Shown piece by piece: positions 49,897 through 59,599 of a stretch of DNA of 64,000 nt. The translations under genes and the position numbers were made by a program. Positions within the stretch are counted from its first letter, which is position 1, and each line of letters starts with the position of its first letter. A model generated the notes under the pieces. It was not told where the DNA came from. It worked only from the letters and a program-made list of their open reading frames with translations, and did no database searches. Source of the stretch: G039954875 sp047528275 (GTDB lineage Bacteria > Bacteroidota > Bacteroidia > Flavobacteriales > Blattabacteriaceae); NCBI GenBank assembly GCA_047528275.1, contig CP180023.1:930001-994000 (forward strand), in the 5' to 3' direction.

Positions 49897-50979
49897 TCAG
49901 TCGGGGGTCAATATCAATAGAGTGTCAGTGTCGATCTTGGTTTTGGAACGGATTTTCCCCTTAATTTCTGGTGTTTTAAGTCCTTTACTTAACTGGATTT
50001 CGGCGATGAAGATCCTCGCCTCATCCCAAAGTTCCTCTTGGATAAATCCTTCGAGTATTTGTTTTTCATCTTCGATGATCACCGATTGGATATCTCTTTT
50101 GTAGAGCTGATCGAGTAAGTTTTTCAAAAGATTTTGGTCGAAGGAAATCGGTATAAATGTTACGTTTTTCTGGCTCGATTTTTTTTTTTCGGTAAAGACC
50201 AAGGTGAGTGGGTTGTTGTTATATATCGAATAAGATTCAGGGATGGACAATTGTCGATCTAGGATAACACAAATGGGTTTTTTCCCATACCAGTCTCTAG
50301 TGCTCAGCTGTGGATTGTTATTTAGGATGGTTTGTATACCGGATAAGACACTATCTTCTTCTGTACGCCATTTGTGTACCAGTTGTCTAGCATAGATATT
50401 ACTGAACCAGAAGGGTTGTTTTGGGTTGGACTGGTCACGTGGGATATCGATAAATCCGTCACAGCTTTGAGCCCACTTCAGCAGGACGTAAGGGCGACGT
50501 TTCTCATGGAGGATGAAAAATCGCTTGTTTAGGGTATAGCAGGCTACTTTCAATACACTTTCTATCACTTCGATACCTGCTTCTTTGAGTTGATGTATGC
50601 CTAGACCATTTACCTGAGGGTTTGGGTCTTGGATACCAATGACTACTCGGGGGATTTTTTTCTGAAGGATGAGGTCAATGCAGGGGGGGGATCCATGATA
50701 AGTGCAGGGTTCTAATGTGATGTAAAGGGTAGCTTTAGTCAATAAGGTAGGTTTTTTAACGGATTGAATAGCATGAACTTCGGCGTGTGATACGCCACTT
50801 TTGTAGTGCCAGCCTTCTCCAATAATGGTACTGTTTCTTACGATCACACAACCAACCATAGGATTGGGTACAGTGCTACCTCGTCCATTTTTAGCTAGTT
50901 GAATGGCTCTTTTCATGAAAGTTTCATGATCTTTTTTCATGTATTGGTGGTTATATGATTCGTTTTTTTGATTTGTCAT
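49897..50979 (-). CDS. ribD: Bifunctional riboflavin deaminase/reductase
   Basis: Two consecutive steps of riboflavin synthesis: deamination of the pyrimidine ring, then reduction of the ribosyl side chain. Of 360 residues, 15-150 form the zinc deaminase domain with HAE (65-67) and PCxxxGxxPPC (C92, C100), where E67 is catalytic; residues 155-360 form the NADPH reductase domain (RPYVLLKWAQSCDGFI; RTEEDSVLSGIQTILNNNPQ). The first 14 residues are uncertain; initiation at M14 (MKKDHETFMKRA) is possible. A run of eight C encodes part of the zinc motif, a slippage hazard. No frameshift is present in this copy. Confidence 0.93.
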   Translation of the reverse strand: MTNQKNESYNHQYMKKDHETFMKRAIQLAKNGRGSTVPNPMVGCVIVRNSTIIGEGWHYKSGVSHAEVHAIQSVKKPTLLTKATLYITLEPCTYHGSPPCIDLILQKKIPRVVIGIQDPNPQVNGLGIHQLKEAGIEVIESVLKVACYTLNKRFFILHEKRRPYVLLKWAQSCDGFIDIPRDQSNPKQPFWFSNIYARQLVHKWRTEEDSVLSGIQTILNNNPQLSTRDWYGKKPICVILDRQLSIPESYSIYNNNPLTLVFTEKKKSSQKNVTFIPISFDQNLLKNLLDQLYKRDIQSVIIEDEKQILEGFIQEELWDEARIFIAEIQLSKGLKTPEIKGKIRSKTKIDTDTLLILTPD

Positions 50980-50989
50980 AGTTGAGGGG

Positions 50990-52625
50990 TTATTAGAGCT
51001 GTTAGTTTTCGGAGTTTTTTGAGCAAATGTTGATCAGGTCGTGGTATCTTCTTTTCCATATATCAAGGGTTTTGTCTTATCGGAAGATTTTTTTATAAGC
51101 TGCTCTTATCAAGGGGTTGTTTTGATCGACACGGGAGAAGAATTGGATGTTTTTTTTGAGTTGTATCAGTTTATATTTTAGATAGGCGATTTGTTTGCGA
51201 GTTTGTCGGAGTTTTTTTTTCTTGAATAAGTTGGATTATCTTGATTTGGTGAGGTATTTTGCTTTATTTTTTTTCATCTAGGGATAATTCCGATGAATTA
51301 ATCGATGGCTTGATGGAAGCTTGTTTTGTTCTCTAGTTTTTTGTATGGTGCTTTCCTAGGTTTTTCCATTGCTCGATTGATTGGATAATTTCTCCTTCCT
51401 ATGAAGGAGGTTGAAACTCTTTGAGTTGGGTTAGAAATTTTAGTTTTTTTTTTGTCGTAGCTCTCGTTGAGCTCTTTTTCTTTAGAGGTGTTTGTCTTTT
51501 CTATCCTTCAAAAAATCAGTTGCAGGTTGTTTGGAATTGTTTCTACATTTTTTCAGAACGCTTGGAGAAAATAAGGACTGAATTTTTTCATTCGGCCTGC
51601 AGTTTATTTCCAATTTATACTATCTTACAATCGTTCAGTTTCTACAATCAATTTCATCTTCTTTTCGATACTTTCGTATAAGTTTTTTATTGATTTTTTT
51701 ATAGTGATTGTAGAATTATCTCTTCTGATGATGAGATTTTTTGATTGTTTCTTTAAATACGTTTCAAATGCTTTGATTTTCTTTTTAAGGGACTCTGCCT
51801 ATAGTAAGAAAGTTTTATTGTAATTAGCCTATTTGATAGACTAATTCTTACCACTGGATAGGATGGGTTGGATTTTTAAAGATCAAAGCTTGAATATCTT
51901 CGATAAGTGCTCTTTTTTTTATTGAGGTTTTTTTATTATTTTTATTTGATTTGTGTGATTAATTCTCTCTTTTAGATATAAATCTTTTTATTGAGTTACT
52001 TGAATTTTTATCAGGTGGACTCAAGGTATTTATCGGCCAAGGGTATGATATTTTCTTTCTAAATCCGGTGGAGGTGTTGAAGTTCATTGAGGTTTTTCTT
52101 GATGTTTGTTTATACTAAGAATCTTTCGGTTCTGGATATAATAATTTTATATTGCTCAATATTGTATTTGTAATCCATTTCCTTTGGTTCTTTATTAAAT
52201 TCCAGATAATGATAAAAATTTTCCAGATGATGGCGATAGGTTTTATGAATGAGAAATTTTTCTCTTTTAATCTTTTGTAGCGTGTTTTCGAAGGTGTAAT
52301 GAAATGTGTGTACTCGAGTCTGAATTTGCTTAGTGGGATTGGAATGTTATTTAATTAAATTACTGAATACTTTGATAATTTATTCGACTTTTATCTTTTT
52401 GTATAGATCTTCATAGGCCTTTTTTTTTTACCAATGTCATATTTAGCTGATGGTGGTCTAATGGTTTGTTTGAATATCTTCAATGGGTTCATTTCCCTCT
52501 TGTATTTCTACTAATTGAGTAGTATAATTGACTTCTTCGGTCAGGATTTATGGCCTTTGGATTCGTACAAAGCTAAAAAAAATAATGAAATTGATAAGTT
52601 TTTGACGTAGTTAGTGAATTTTCAG
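50990..52625 (-). pseudogene. DUF349 coiled-coil protein pseudogene
   Basis: The plus strand here is strikingly T-rich, i.e. the minus strand is Lys/A-rich. Minus-strand frames read EEVNYTTQLVEIQEGNEPIE near 52530, DLYKKIKVE, RVHTFHYTFENTLQKIKREK near 52280, FLIHKTYRHHLENFYHYLEF, and at the 3' end NIQFFSRVDQNNPLIRAAYK then TLDIWKRRYHDLINI, matching the DUF349 C-terminus (NLGFFSN..NPLxxxVxKxI, EVWKxKL). Downstream of aroE as in other Bacteroidota. Frequent stops. Confidence 0.65.
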
Positions 52626-52643
52626 ATGTATATTATAATAGAT

Positions 52644-53375
52644 TCAAGTATTCCAAATTTCCCAAGCTTGATCTGCTTGTAGATGAAGCATTTCTAAACC
52701 GTTTTGTATGGTACAAGATTTTTCCCAGCCTTTTTTGAGAAATAGAGTTTCGGTTGGATTATATACCAGATCATAAAGATAATGTTTGGGAGTAAGGTAT
52801 TCGTAAGGTAAGGTGGGATATGTATCGGTTTGTGGGTGCATACCTATTGGACTGCAGTTGATGATGATCTCATGTGTTTCTAAAATATCGGAGGTAAGTT
52901 GTGTATAGGTAAGTGTTATAGGGGTTTCTTTCCGGGATACACAGCGGTAAGGTATGCCTAATTTCTCGAGTGCAAACATGATGGATTTTGCTGCGCCTCC
53001 CGTTCCAAGGATTAGGGCTTTTCTATGATGGGACTTGAGATGTTTTGTGAAGGATCGTTCGAAACCATAAGCATCTGTATTATAACCAATTCGTTTATGT
53101 TCTGTTATTTTTATTGTATTCACTGCGCCGATTTGTGAAGCTTCTGGGGTGAGGTCTGTGAGTAGGGGAATGACGGTTTCCTTGTATGGGATGGTGACAT
53201 TCAGACCGTAAAGACGAGGTTTTTGATCGAATATCTCTTGTAATAGGTTGATGTTTACTAAGTCAAATAGTTCGTAAGTAGCGTCTATGATAGCCTCTCT
53301 TTGAAATTTTTCTGTGAAATAGATTTTTGAAAAAGAATGGATTATATTTCGTCCGATCAATCCAAAGGTTCTCAT
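52644..53375 (-). CDS. aroE: Shikimate dehydrogenase
   Basis: NADPH-dependent reduction of 3-dehydroshikimate to shikimate. The 243 residues have the substrate serines S14 and S16 (IIHSFSKIYF), catalytic K65 in NVTIPYKETV and D101 in GYNTDAYGFE, N86 in GAVNTIK, and the NADP-binding GTGGAAKSI (124-132); NCSPIGMHP follows. It overlaps the msrB stop by ATGA and is therefore translationally coupled. Intactness implies that chorismate-derived products (folate, aromatic amino acids or quinone) are still made or supplied to the host. Confidence 0.95.
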   Translation of the reverse strand: MRTFGLIGRNIIHSFSKIYFTEKFQREAIIDATYELFDLVNINLLQEIFDQKPRLYGLNVTIPYKETVIPLLTDLTPEASQIGAVNTIKITEHKRIGYNTDAYGFERSFTKHLKSHHRKALILGTGGAAKSIMFALEKLGIPYRCVSRKETPITLTYTQLTSDILETHEIIINCSPIGMHPQTDTYPTLPYEYLTPKHYLYDLVYNPTETLFLKKGWEKSCTIQNGLEMLHLQADQAWEIWNT

Positions 53376-53806
53376 ATGAAGGGTGACTTTTTTTCATCGT
53401 ATTCAAAGTCCAATGAAAGGGAATTAACACAGTATCTCAGACCGGTTTCTGTAGGGCCATCGTTAAACAAGTGTCCTAGATGACTTCCGCAGTAATCACA
53501 TAGGATCTCTGTGCGATCTATACCATGGCTGGTGTCAATTTGTTTAAGGATCTTTTTACTTTTAATTTCTTTATCAAAGCTGGACCAGCCGCAATGGATG
53601 TCGAATTTGCTTTCTGAATCGAATAATATTTCTCCACAAGCTTTACATCGATAATGACCCTTTTCAAAGAAGTGATTGTATTGACCTGTACCGGGGGGTT
53701 CGGTTCCTTTTTTTCGCAGTACATGATAGGCCTCAGGTGAAAGGATAGCTTTCCACTCTGTTTCTGTTTTTTGAACGAGGTATTGAGGATTTCTTTGTGT
53801 TTTCAT
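53372..53806 (-). CDS. msrB: Peptide methionine-(R)-sulfoxide reductase
   Basis: Repairs oxidised methionine. The 144 residues carry the structural zinc cysteines C54/C57 (RCKACGE) and C103/C106 (CDYCGSHLGH), the catalytic C126 in GLRYCVNSLSL, and the substrate-binding HCGWSSF with C72 as possible resolving residue. Complete; it starts 32 bases after the HAD gene and overlaps aroE by four bases, so cof-msrB-aroE is one operon. Confidence 0.95.
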   Translation of the reverse strand: MKTQRNPQYLVQKTETEWKAILSPEAYHVLRKKGTEPPGTGQYNHFFEKGHYRCKACGEILFDSESKFDIHCGWSSFDKEIKSKKILKQIDTSHGIDRTEILCDYCGSHLGHLFNDGPTETGLRYCVNSLSLDFEYDEKKSPFI

Positions 53807-53838
53807 CTTTTTTAATGTATGATATAAAGCCTATCACC

Positions 53839-54669
53839 TTAGGAAATTACTTTGGGGGAGATGATGTATTTTTCCAAGGCATGTGCTACGCCATCTTCTA
53901 AGTTACTTAGGGTCACATCGTTGGAAATTTTTTTGATATATTTTCGGGCATTTCCCATAGCTATTCCGATGCCTACCCATTCGAGCATAGCGATGTCGTT
54001 GTCACTATCACCTATGGCTAAAATGTTTTCACGTTGAAAGGGGTAGATTTGGAGTAGAAAAGCAATGGCTTTCCCTTTGGACACGTTAGGCATTACGACT
54101 TCTATGAAATTGGATTGAGATCTTTCTATGCTTAAAATTCCTTGAAATTTTTCTTGAAGTGTCTTGCATGTGCTTATGAGGATTTTTTCGTCATTGGAAA
54201 TTACCCCCATTTTATGGGGGGATTCGTTCTTGTTTTTCCAATCGTTTATGATCTCTTTAAATGGGATTATTTCAATAATGTTATCAACGTTTTGTACTTC
54301 TCTTTCGACTGCGGGAGAGGTTTCTGTAGTCATCCATCGTGAACCATGGTAGTAGATCAGTGCTACGGGGTATTGGTCGCATTCTTTTTTGAATGCATTA
54401 ACTAGATTTAATGGAATTTTTTCTTCTTTGATCGGTTTATCATTCTTGAAGTCTGTAATGTAAGCACCATTCATACAAATGGCTGGCGTGGATAAGCTCA
54501 ATTGGTCGTAATATCTCTTTAGGTCTTGTGGGGCACGTCCTGTGGCTAGGAAGACGGACACGTGATGATGGTCTTGTACAGTTTGTATAGTAATGAGATT
54601 CTTCGGGGAGATCTCATGATTGGGTTTAAGTAAGGTGCCATCTACGTCTAAAAATGCAGCTTGTATCAT
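53839..54669 (-). CDS. Cof-type HAD phosphatase
   Basis: HAD-superfamily hydrolase of the Cof/YidA type, 276 residues. Motif I DVDGTLL with both aspartates (residues 8 and 10), motif II LATGRAP, motif III with lysine in SKGKAIAF, and motif IV GDSDNDIAML. Between lies a C2 cap domain (about 85-190). Such enzymes dephosphorylate sugar phosphates, flavin or pyridoxal phosphates; the substrate is not predictable, though it could supply the unassigned phosphatase of riboflavin synthesis. First gene of the cof-msrB-aroE operon. Confidence 0.9.
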   Translation of the reverse strand: MIQAAFLDVDGTLLKPNHEISPKNLITIQTVQDHHHVSVFLATGRAPQDLKRYYDQLSLSTPAICMNGAYITDFKNDKPIKEEKIPLNLVNAFKKECDQYPVALIYYHGSRWMTTETSPAVEREVQNVDNIIEIIPFKEIINDWKNKNESPHKMGVISNDEKILISTCKTLQEKFQGILSIERSQSNFIEVVMPNVSKGKAIAFLLQIYPFQRENILAIGDSDNDIAMLEWVGIGIAMGNARKYIKKISNDVTLSNLEDGVAHALEKYIISPKVIS

Positions 54670-54734
54670 GATGGAAAGTATTAGTTTTAGGGTAAGATTT
54701 GTATCTTTAGATTTATGTGGGATGCTCGATAATT

Positions 54735-55077
54735 ATGTAATTTTGGGTTTATAGTTATTAGTTGAGGGGTCAAAAAAAATTAGAATATTTTTTTCTTTCT
54801 TTCGGGTGATCAGTCTTTTTAGGATGTCTATGGATAAATCTATACGTTATTCAAAATTTTATCCTAATTTATTTACTATCAGGTCGTCTCCTGGTACTGT
54901 AAGATGAATCTCTATGGATTTCTTTTCTTTGGAAAGAAGCGTTTTCCATCTTAAGGTATAGTCGTCAAAAAGGATCTTATCATAATAATTACTGAGTTTG
55001 GGAAGTTTTTTATCGATATAGGTCTTGATAAGATTTTTGTTATTTTGAAAATTCCGGGTTTGAATATTGATTTTTAT
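54735..55077 (-). pseudogene. hpf: Ribosome hibernation factor (HPF/RaiA) pseudogene
   Basis: Minus-strand frames give KINIQTRNF with the start codon changed to ATA, then LIKTYIDKKLPKLSNYYDKI, KSIEIHLTVPGDDLIVNKLG (family VEIKLNVPGxxLFV) and IDLSIDILKRLITRKKEK (family DLAIDALKRQLxKHKEK). Internal stops. It follows the xerC remnant, as in other Bacteroidota (rpsU-xerC-hpf). Confidence 0.75.
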
Positions 55078-55089
55078 GATTTGGTGGTT

Positions 55090-56010
55090 TTATTTTCAGG
55101 AGGATGTGCTTTATTGTAAATGGATTTTAGGTGTTATAAGCTAGTGTGTATGTAGATCTTTTAGAGGCTAAGATACTATAGCCAAGGATTTCTTTGACAG
55201 TGTTTAAGTTTACATCGTGGTCTAATAGATATGTAACGAAGGTTTAACTCAACATATGAGGACTTTTTTAAGTTTTGTATTGATTAGGACAAGATAGATA
55301 TTCACTAAATGATATATAAGATTTTTATAGAGTTTCTTCCATTTTTCGGTCAGAAAAAGGTAAGGGTTGAATGGTATTGCGATTAATGTTTTCTGAACAA
55401 TATATCCAAGGATTTCATTGACCAATGAGGGATAGATAGAGATTATTCTTTCTTTTTTTTCCTTTCTAATCACTTTAATACTTTCTTTATTTCCATTATG
55501 TTTGTCAGATGGAAGTGGATCAATTCGCTTTTTCGTATTTCTATGGAATAAAATAATTCGATGAACAGGCGATCTATTTGGCCGATAAATGTGTCGGGGA
55601 ATCAATTCAGATCAGATAATGATAGATTTATATCTTTGAATGAAAAAAGCATTTGTATCTCTTTTTTTTTTAATTTAAGTGAGGGTATCTATTGAAGGGG
55701 ATGGATACTCTGCGTATTTATTTTTCCTAAGTAGCGGTGGAAAGATTTCAAGGTAGCGAGCTTCGGATTGATCAGACGCTTATTTAGATTTTTTTTTGAT
55801 AAACTGATGATGAAAGATCGAATTTTTTACTTGAAAATGTCAGGTACGGTTCCTGTATAACTAATATCTTTAAGGTATGTGTAGAAATAATTCAAATCGT
55901 GAGGATAACTGGCTGTGCTGTATTAGCGAGATAGCTTTTCTCATACGAGATGTATTCTAAAAACTTCCATACGTACATATGGCGATTACTGGACAAATGT
56001 ATTGAACTAT
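55090..56010 (-). pseudogene. xerC: Tyrosine recombinase XerC-like pseudogene
   Basis: From the N-terminal side: YSTASYPHDLNYFYTYLKDI, KKNLNKRLINPKLATLKSFH, RYLGKINTQ, IPSLKLKKKRDTNAF, then the catalytic domain IELFYSIEIRKSELIHFHLT (family LLYATGLRISELVxL, R retained), RKKERIISIYPSLVNEILGY, the HxLRHTFAT box reduced to scattered pieces, DHDVNL and KEILGY, ending NKAHP. Stops and shifts throughout. Located just after rpsU on the same strand. Confidence 0.75.
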
Positions 56011-56048
56011 ATCTAATTACCGCCTAAGACCTCTGATAAAAAGTTAGA

Positions 56049-56246
56049 TTATTCTTCTTCTTTTGATCTTATTCGCTCTTTGTATTGTGCTTCGAGAATT
56101 TTGTTTCTTCTGATTTTAGAGGGTTTGATGTATTGCTGGCGTTGACGAAGTTCTCTAATGACGCGTGTTCTATCGAGTTTTTTCTTGTGTTTTTTCAATG
56201 CTTTTTCGATGGATTCACCTTCCTTTATTACTGTGATCAATCTCAT
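56049..56246 (-). CDS. rpsU: Ribosomal protein bS21
   Basis: Small-subunit protein of 65 residues, very basic, beginning MRLITVIKEGESIEKALKKH and containing the conserved RVIRELRQRQQYIKPSKIRR. In Bacteroidota bS21 sits near the 3' end of 16S rRNA and helps hide the anti-Shine-Dalgarno. It is intact while both of its former operon partners downstream (xerC, hpf) are pseudogenes. No Shine-Dalgarno is visible in front of its ATG. Confidence 0.93.
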   Translation of the reverse strand: MRLITVIKEGESIEKALKKHKKKLDRTRVIRELRQRQQYIKPSKIRRNKILEAQYKERIRSKEEE

Positions 56247-56722
56247 ATCTTATATGTCGTTTTCTTTTGAGAGGGAGTAAATTTAAAAAATATTTTTGAT
56301 GCTGATGAGGTGTATGGAAGAGAAATAAATCAGTCTTTTGGATAGATAAGTGTTTTTCAGTTGATGGTTTTATTACCTTGATTAGGGAAATCATTGTGGT
56401 AATTAATTTCGCGTAATGACTCTATGAGGGATGTTTTTTATAGCATGAATTTTTAATGGAGTGCCTTAGCTACAAGATTTGTTGTTTAAAGGATTTTACA
56501 TTTAAAAAATTGATAATAAGTTATTTGATTTGTTGAGTTGTCTGAAGAATTTTTATTATTGGTATGAGGTAATGATTAATAATCTCTTTCATTCGCATCG
56601 ATATTTTTTTGCATTCTTATTTTTTTATGCATATTTAGGCACTAGAAATTTTGATCGGACAGTGATGGTATGAGGATTTTTTTTTAGAAAAAGGTTAGTG
56701 AATAAAAGTTATTTTATAAATT
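56247..56722. other. Intergenic stretch without recognisable gene
   Basis: AT-rich sequence between two divergent genes. No protein family could be read on either strand and no consensus -7 element was found for either gene. Confidence 0.4.
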
Positions 56723-58114
56723 ATGATGAAAACGAAAATCAATCGAGTTTTGATGGTAGGACTTATTACTATATTGATCTATGCAGGTATTCATTTATCG
56801 AGAAATTTTTTAGGAATAAGCGGGGGGTTGTTGTCTGTGTTACGATACGGGGTGATTGTTGTTTTCGTTTATTATGCTGTTCTGAAAAGGAGTTTGACTA
56901 CGTGGATCTTATTTTCCATGGTCATTGGGATAGAGGTTGGGTTGGACTTCCCGAAGGTGGCGGTCGAACTTCGTTTTTTGTCTAAGATATTTTTGCGACT
57001 GATTAAGACTATTATTGCACCAATCTTATTTTCAACATTGGTTGTGGGTATTGCGGGCCATTCCAATATTAAGCAATTGGGTAGGATGGGATGTAAATCT
57101 ATACTTTATTTTGAAACGGTCACCACTTTGGCGTTGATAATTGGCTTGATGGCTATCAATATTTCAAAAGCAGGTGTGGGGGTTGCAATCCCTGAGAGAC
57201 TTAATGAAGAGCTCCCACAAGTGGAAAGTCAGAGCTGGCAGGATATGATATTGCATGTATTCCCTGAGAATTTTATTAAGTCAATCTATCATGGCGATGT
57301 GTTGCCTATCGTAGTTTTCTCTGTAATTTTTGGTATGTCTATGGTACTTTTAGAGGAAAGAAAACGTAGGCCGATGCTTGATTTTGCGGAAAGTCTTGCC
57401 GAGATCATGTTCAAATTTACTAAAATCATCATGTGTTTTGCTCCTATCGGTGTCGGGTCTGCTATCGCTTATACAGTGGGACATATGGGTGTAGGGATTT
57501 TGGTTAATCTCTTTCAGCTTTTATTAACTCTTTATATGGCCCTTTTTATTTTTCTATTGGTCGTTTTATTTCCCATATTACTTTGGACTGGAATACCTGT
57601 AAGAGCTTTTTTCAAGGCTTTGGCTGAGCCTGTCTCTCTGGCTTTTGCTACGACGAGTTCAGAGTCGGCTTTACCTCTTCTGATGGAGCATCTGGAAAAA
57701 TTGGGTGTCCCGCGTAAGATCATTGCTTTTGTCATACCAACTGGTTATAGTTTCAATCTTGATGGTACAACACTTTATTTGTCTTTGGCGACGGTTTTTG
57801 TGGCCCAAGCTGCAGGGATAGATCTGAGTTTTAGCCAGCAATTGCTCATCGGTCTAACACTGATCTTGACGAGCAAAGGTGTAGCAGGGGTCCCTCGGGC
57901 TTCTTTGGTTATTTTGCTTGGTACAGCTGCTTCTTTTGGTTTGCCTACTTGGCCTATATTGGCTATCATTGGTATCGATGAGTTGATGGATATGGCCCGT
58001 ACTACGGTCAATGTGATTGGAAATGGTTTAGCTAGCTGTGTCATTGCCCGTTCAGAAGGCGAACTTGACACACAAAGGGCCAAGGATTATCTCGAACATG
58101 AAGTGGAAGGTTGA
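56723..58114 (+). CDS. Dicarboxylate/amino acid:cation symporter (DAACS)
   Basis: Inner-membrane secondary transporter of the GltP/DctA family, 463 residues, with eight transmembrane helices and two re-entrant hairpins. Conserved sites: serine-rich hairpin 1 FATTSSESALPLLMEHLE, helix 7 GYSFNLDGTTLYL (NxxGT type), hairpin 2 SKGVAGVPRASLVIL and helix 8 DELMDMARTTVNVIGN with the Asp/Arg that bind the substrate carboxylate/amino group. Substrate would be glutamate, aspartate or C4-dicarboxylates with Na+ or H+. With the APC permease and the peptide-binding protein dead, it is the only intact solute importer here, so probably an important feeding route from the host. Confidence 0.93.
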   Translation: MMKTKINRVLMVGLITILIYAGIHLSRNFLGISGGLLSVLRYGVIVVFVYYAVLKRSLTTWILFSMVIGIEVGLDFPKVAVELRFLSKIFLRLIKTIIAPILFSTLVVGIAGHSNIKQLGRMGCKSILYFETVTTLALIIGLMAINISKAGVGVAIPERLNEELPQVESQSWQDMILHVFPENFIKSIYHGDVLPIVVFSVIFGMSMVLLEERKRRPMLDFAESLAEIMFKFTKIIMCFAPIGVGSAIAYTVGHMGVGILVNLFQLLLTLYMALFIFLLVVLFPILLWTGIPVRAFFKALAEPVSLAFATTSSESALPLLMEHLEKLGVPRKIIAFVIPTGYSFNLDGTTLYLSLATVFVAQAAGIDLSFSQQLLIGLTLILTSKGVAGVPRASLVILLGTAASFGLPTWPILAIIGIDELMDMARTTVNVIGNGLASCVIARSEGELDTQRAKDYLEHEVEG

Positions 58115-58600
58115 AGTGGTGAGTAGGAGTTGGTGTCAATAAAAAAATACCGAATTGAATTCAGGATTTTTCTGAGAGTTGATGGTTTCAGGAAAAAGTG
58201 ATATTGAATTCTTTGTTTTTCTTTTCGGTTTTGGTATCTCATATAGAAACTTGTACTTTTCCGATGTGCGTTTTTCTCAGGAAAAACATGCAAATACGTG
58301 ATTGAACTATACCTCCACCCATGGTCAATAGAAGTTCTTTTTTTGAGGATCATCTCATGGAAATCAGAGTTAATATACGCTGTGGCGCTACTTTTCCTAC
58401 TGATTTATTAAATAATATTTAATATGCAATTGAATATTTAATAAAAATATTAATTAAATATTATTATAAAAATAATCACTTAATTTGTAAATTCTATATT
58501 TAGAAGAAAGAAAGTCTAGATCAAGTCGTATGTTTGAATTTTTATCTCCTTGTATTCTAGCTGGTTGGATTGATAGGATTTTTACCTCCCCAAAGACTTT
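58115..58600. other. AT-rich spacer
   Basis: After the transporter stop come an unassigned stretch and a nearly pure A/T block (58390-58500). No gene, RNA or clear terminator identified. Confidence 0.4.
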
Positions 58601-58619
58601 TGGTAAATTTCTTTAGTTC

Positions 58620-59560
58620 TAATGTTGTAGCTTCTTGTGGAAATATCTATATGAAGTAGGAAATGATTAAATTCATCCCATGAAAATCCTTCTATATCTC
58701 CACCCAAAGTAAATGACATTGAAAACTAGTAGACCCATACCCATTTAGGGATATACCGTATGCGAACGGTTTTAACCTTATCGCGGAGGTAGATTTTGTC
58801 CACGATGACGATTTTTCCAATAATGCTCTACTTTCTTGAACGTTCTTCTTTTTTAGCCTTGATCTGTGTGTGTCCTGATTGGATCTCATAGGTTTTGTTC
58901 GGTGAGGGTTTGTATTGGTTCTCAGGATAATCTACGGGCACTTCGATATAGCTGATTAGAGGTCCGATGATGACTTCTTTCAGTTGATTGGAGGTAGACT
59001 TTTTTTTAGTTTCTTTTTAATTTTCATTGAGTCTTTTCGAGGCCAAACAACCTATGGGGAAATCCGTGATGAGAATCTATAGCATGACCCTCATAGCCTT
59101 AAGTATTTCTTTTAGCATCAAAATATGAACAAACCTTTTTAACGTCCTGAAAATCAATATGGCCTAGAATTTCTGCTGAAGGATAACGTCTTTTGAATTT
59201 TTTTCAAAAGCCTAAGCAATACAGCCTTTTGTTGAGAGGTTCGGGTATCTTTGGGATTACCGTCTTCATCTAGATCTCCGAGGTAGACAATCCCTAGGCT
59301 ATGGGTATTATGTCCTTTAACGTGTGCGGCTACCTGTTTTCCTTAGTTAGCCCTTTTCTTGTGTTACGTCTAGAGTAATTACGTAATGATAGTTAATCTC
59401 TTACCAACTAAACTCTTTATGCCATTTGTTTATATTTTTAGCTTTGAAATCTTTTCCCTCTCTCTTGGTATGCAAGATATCACGATATGATCAATCTTGT
59501 GCATCTTTTCTTTGCTATTTAAAGTATTGCATATCCTTCTTTTGATCCATACAAAACAAC
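58620..59560 (-). pseudogene. N-acetylmuramoyl-L-alanine amidase (Amidase_2) pseudogene
   Basis: Minus-strand frames read NINKWHKEFSW, INYHYVITLD, EKG, AAHVKGHNTHSLGIVYLGDL-like sequence at 59260-59330 (family GAHxxGHNxxSIGICLVGD), DEDGNPKDTRTSQQKAVLL, AEILGHIDFQDVKK with the third zinc ligand region, and a C-terminal extension that I cannot assign (58620-59000). Split over several frames. The enzyme family cleaves the bond between glycan and stem peptide of peptidoglycan. Confidence 0.7.
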
Positions 59561-59599
59561 TTGTTCATAAATCAAACTGGGATCAACTGCATTACAACG

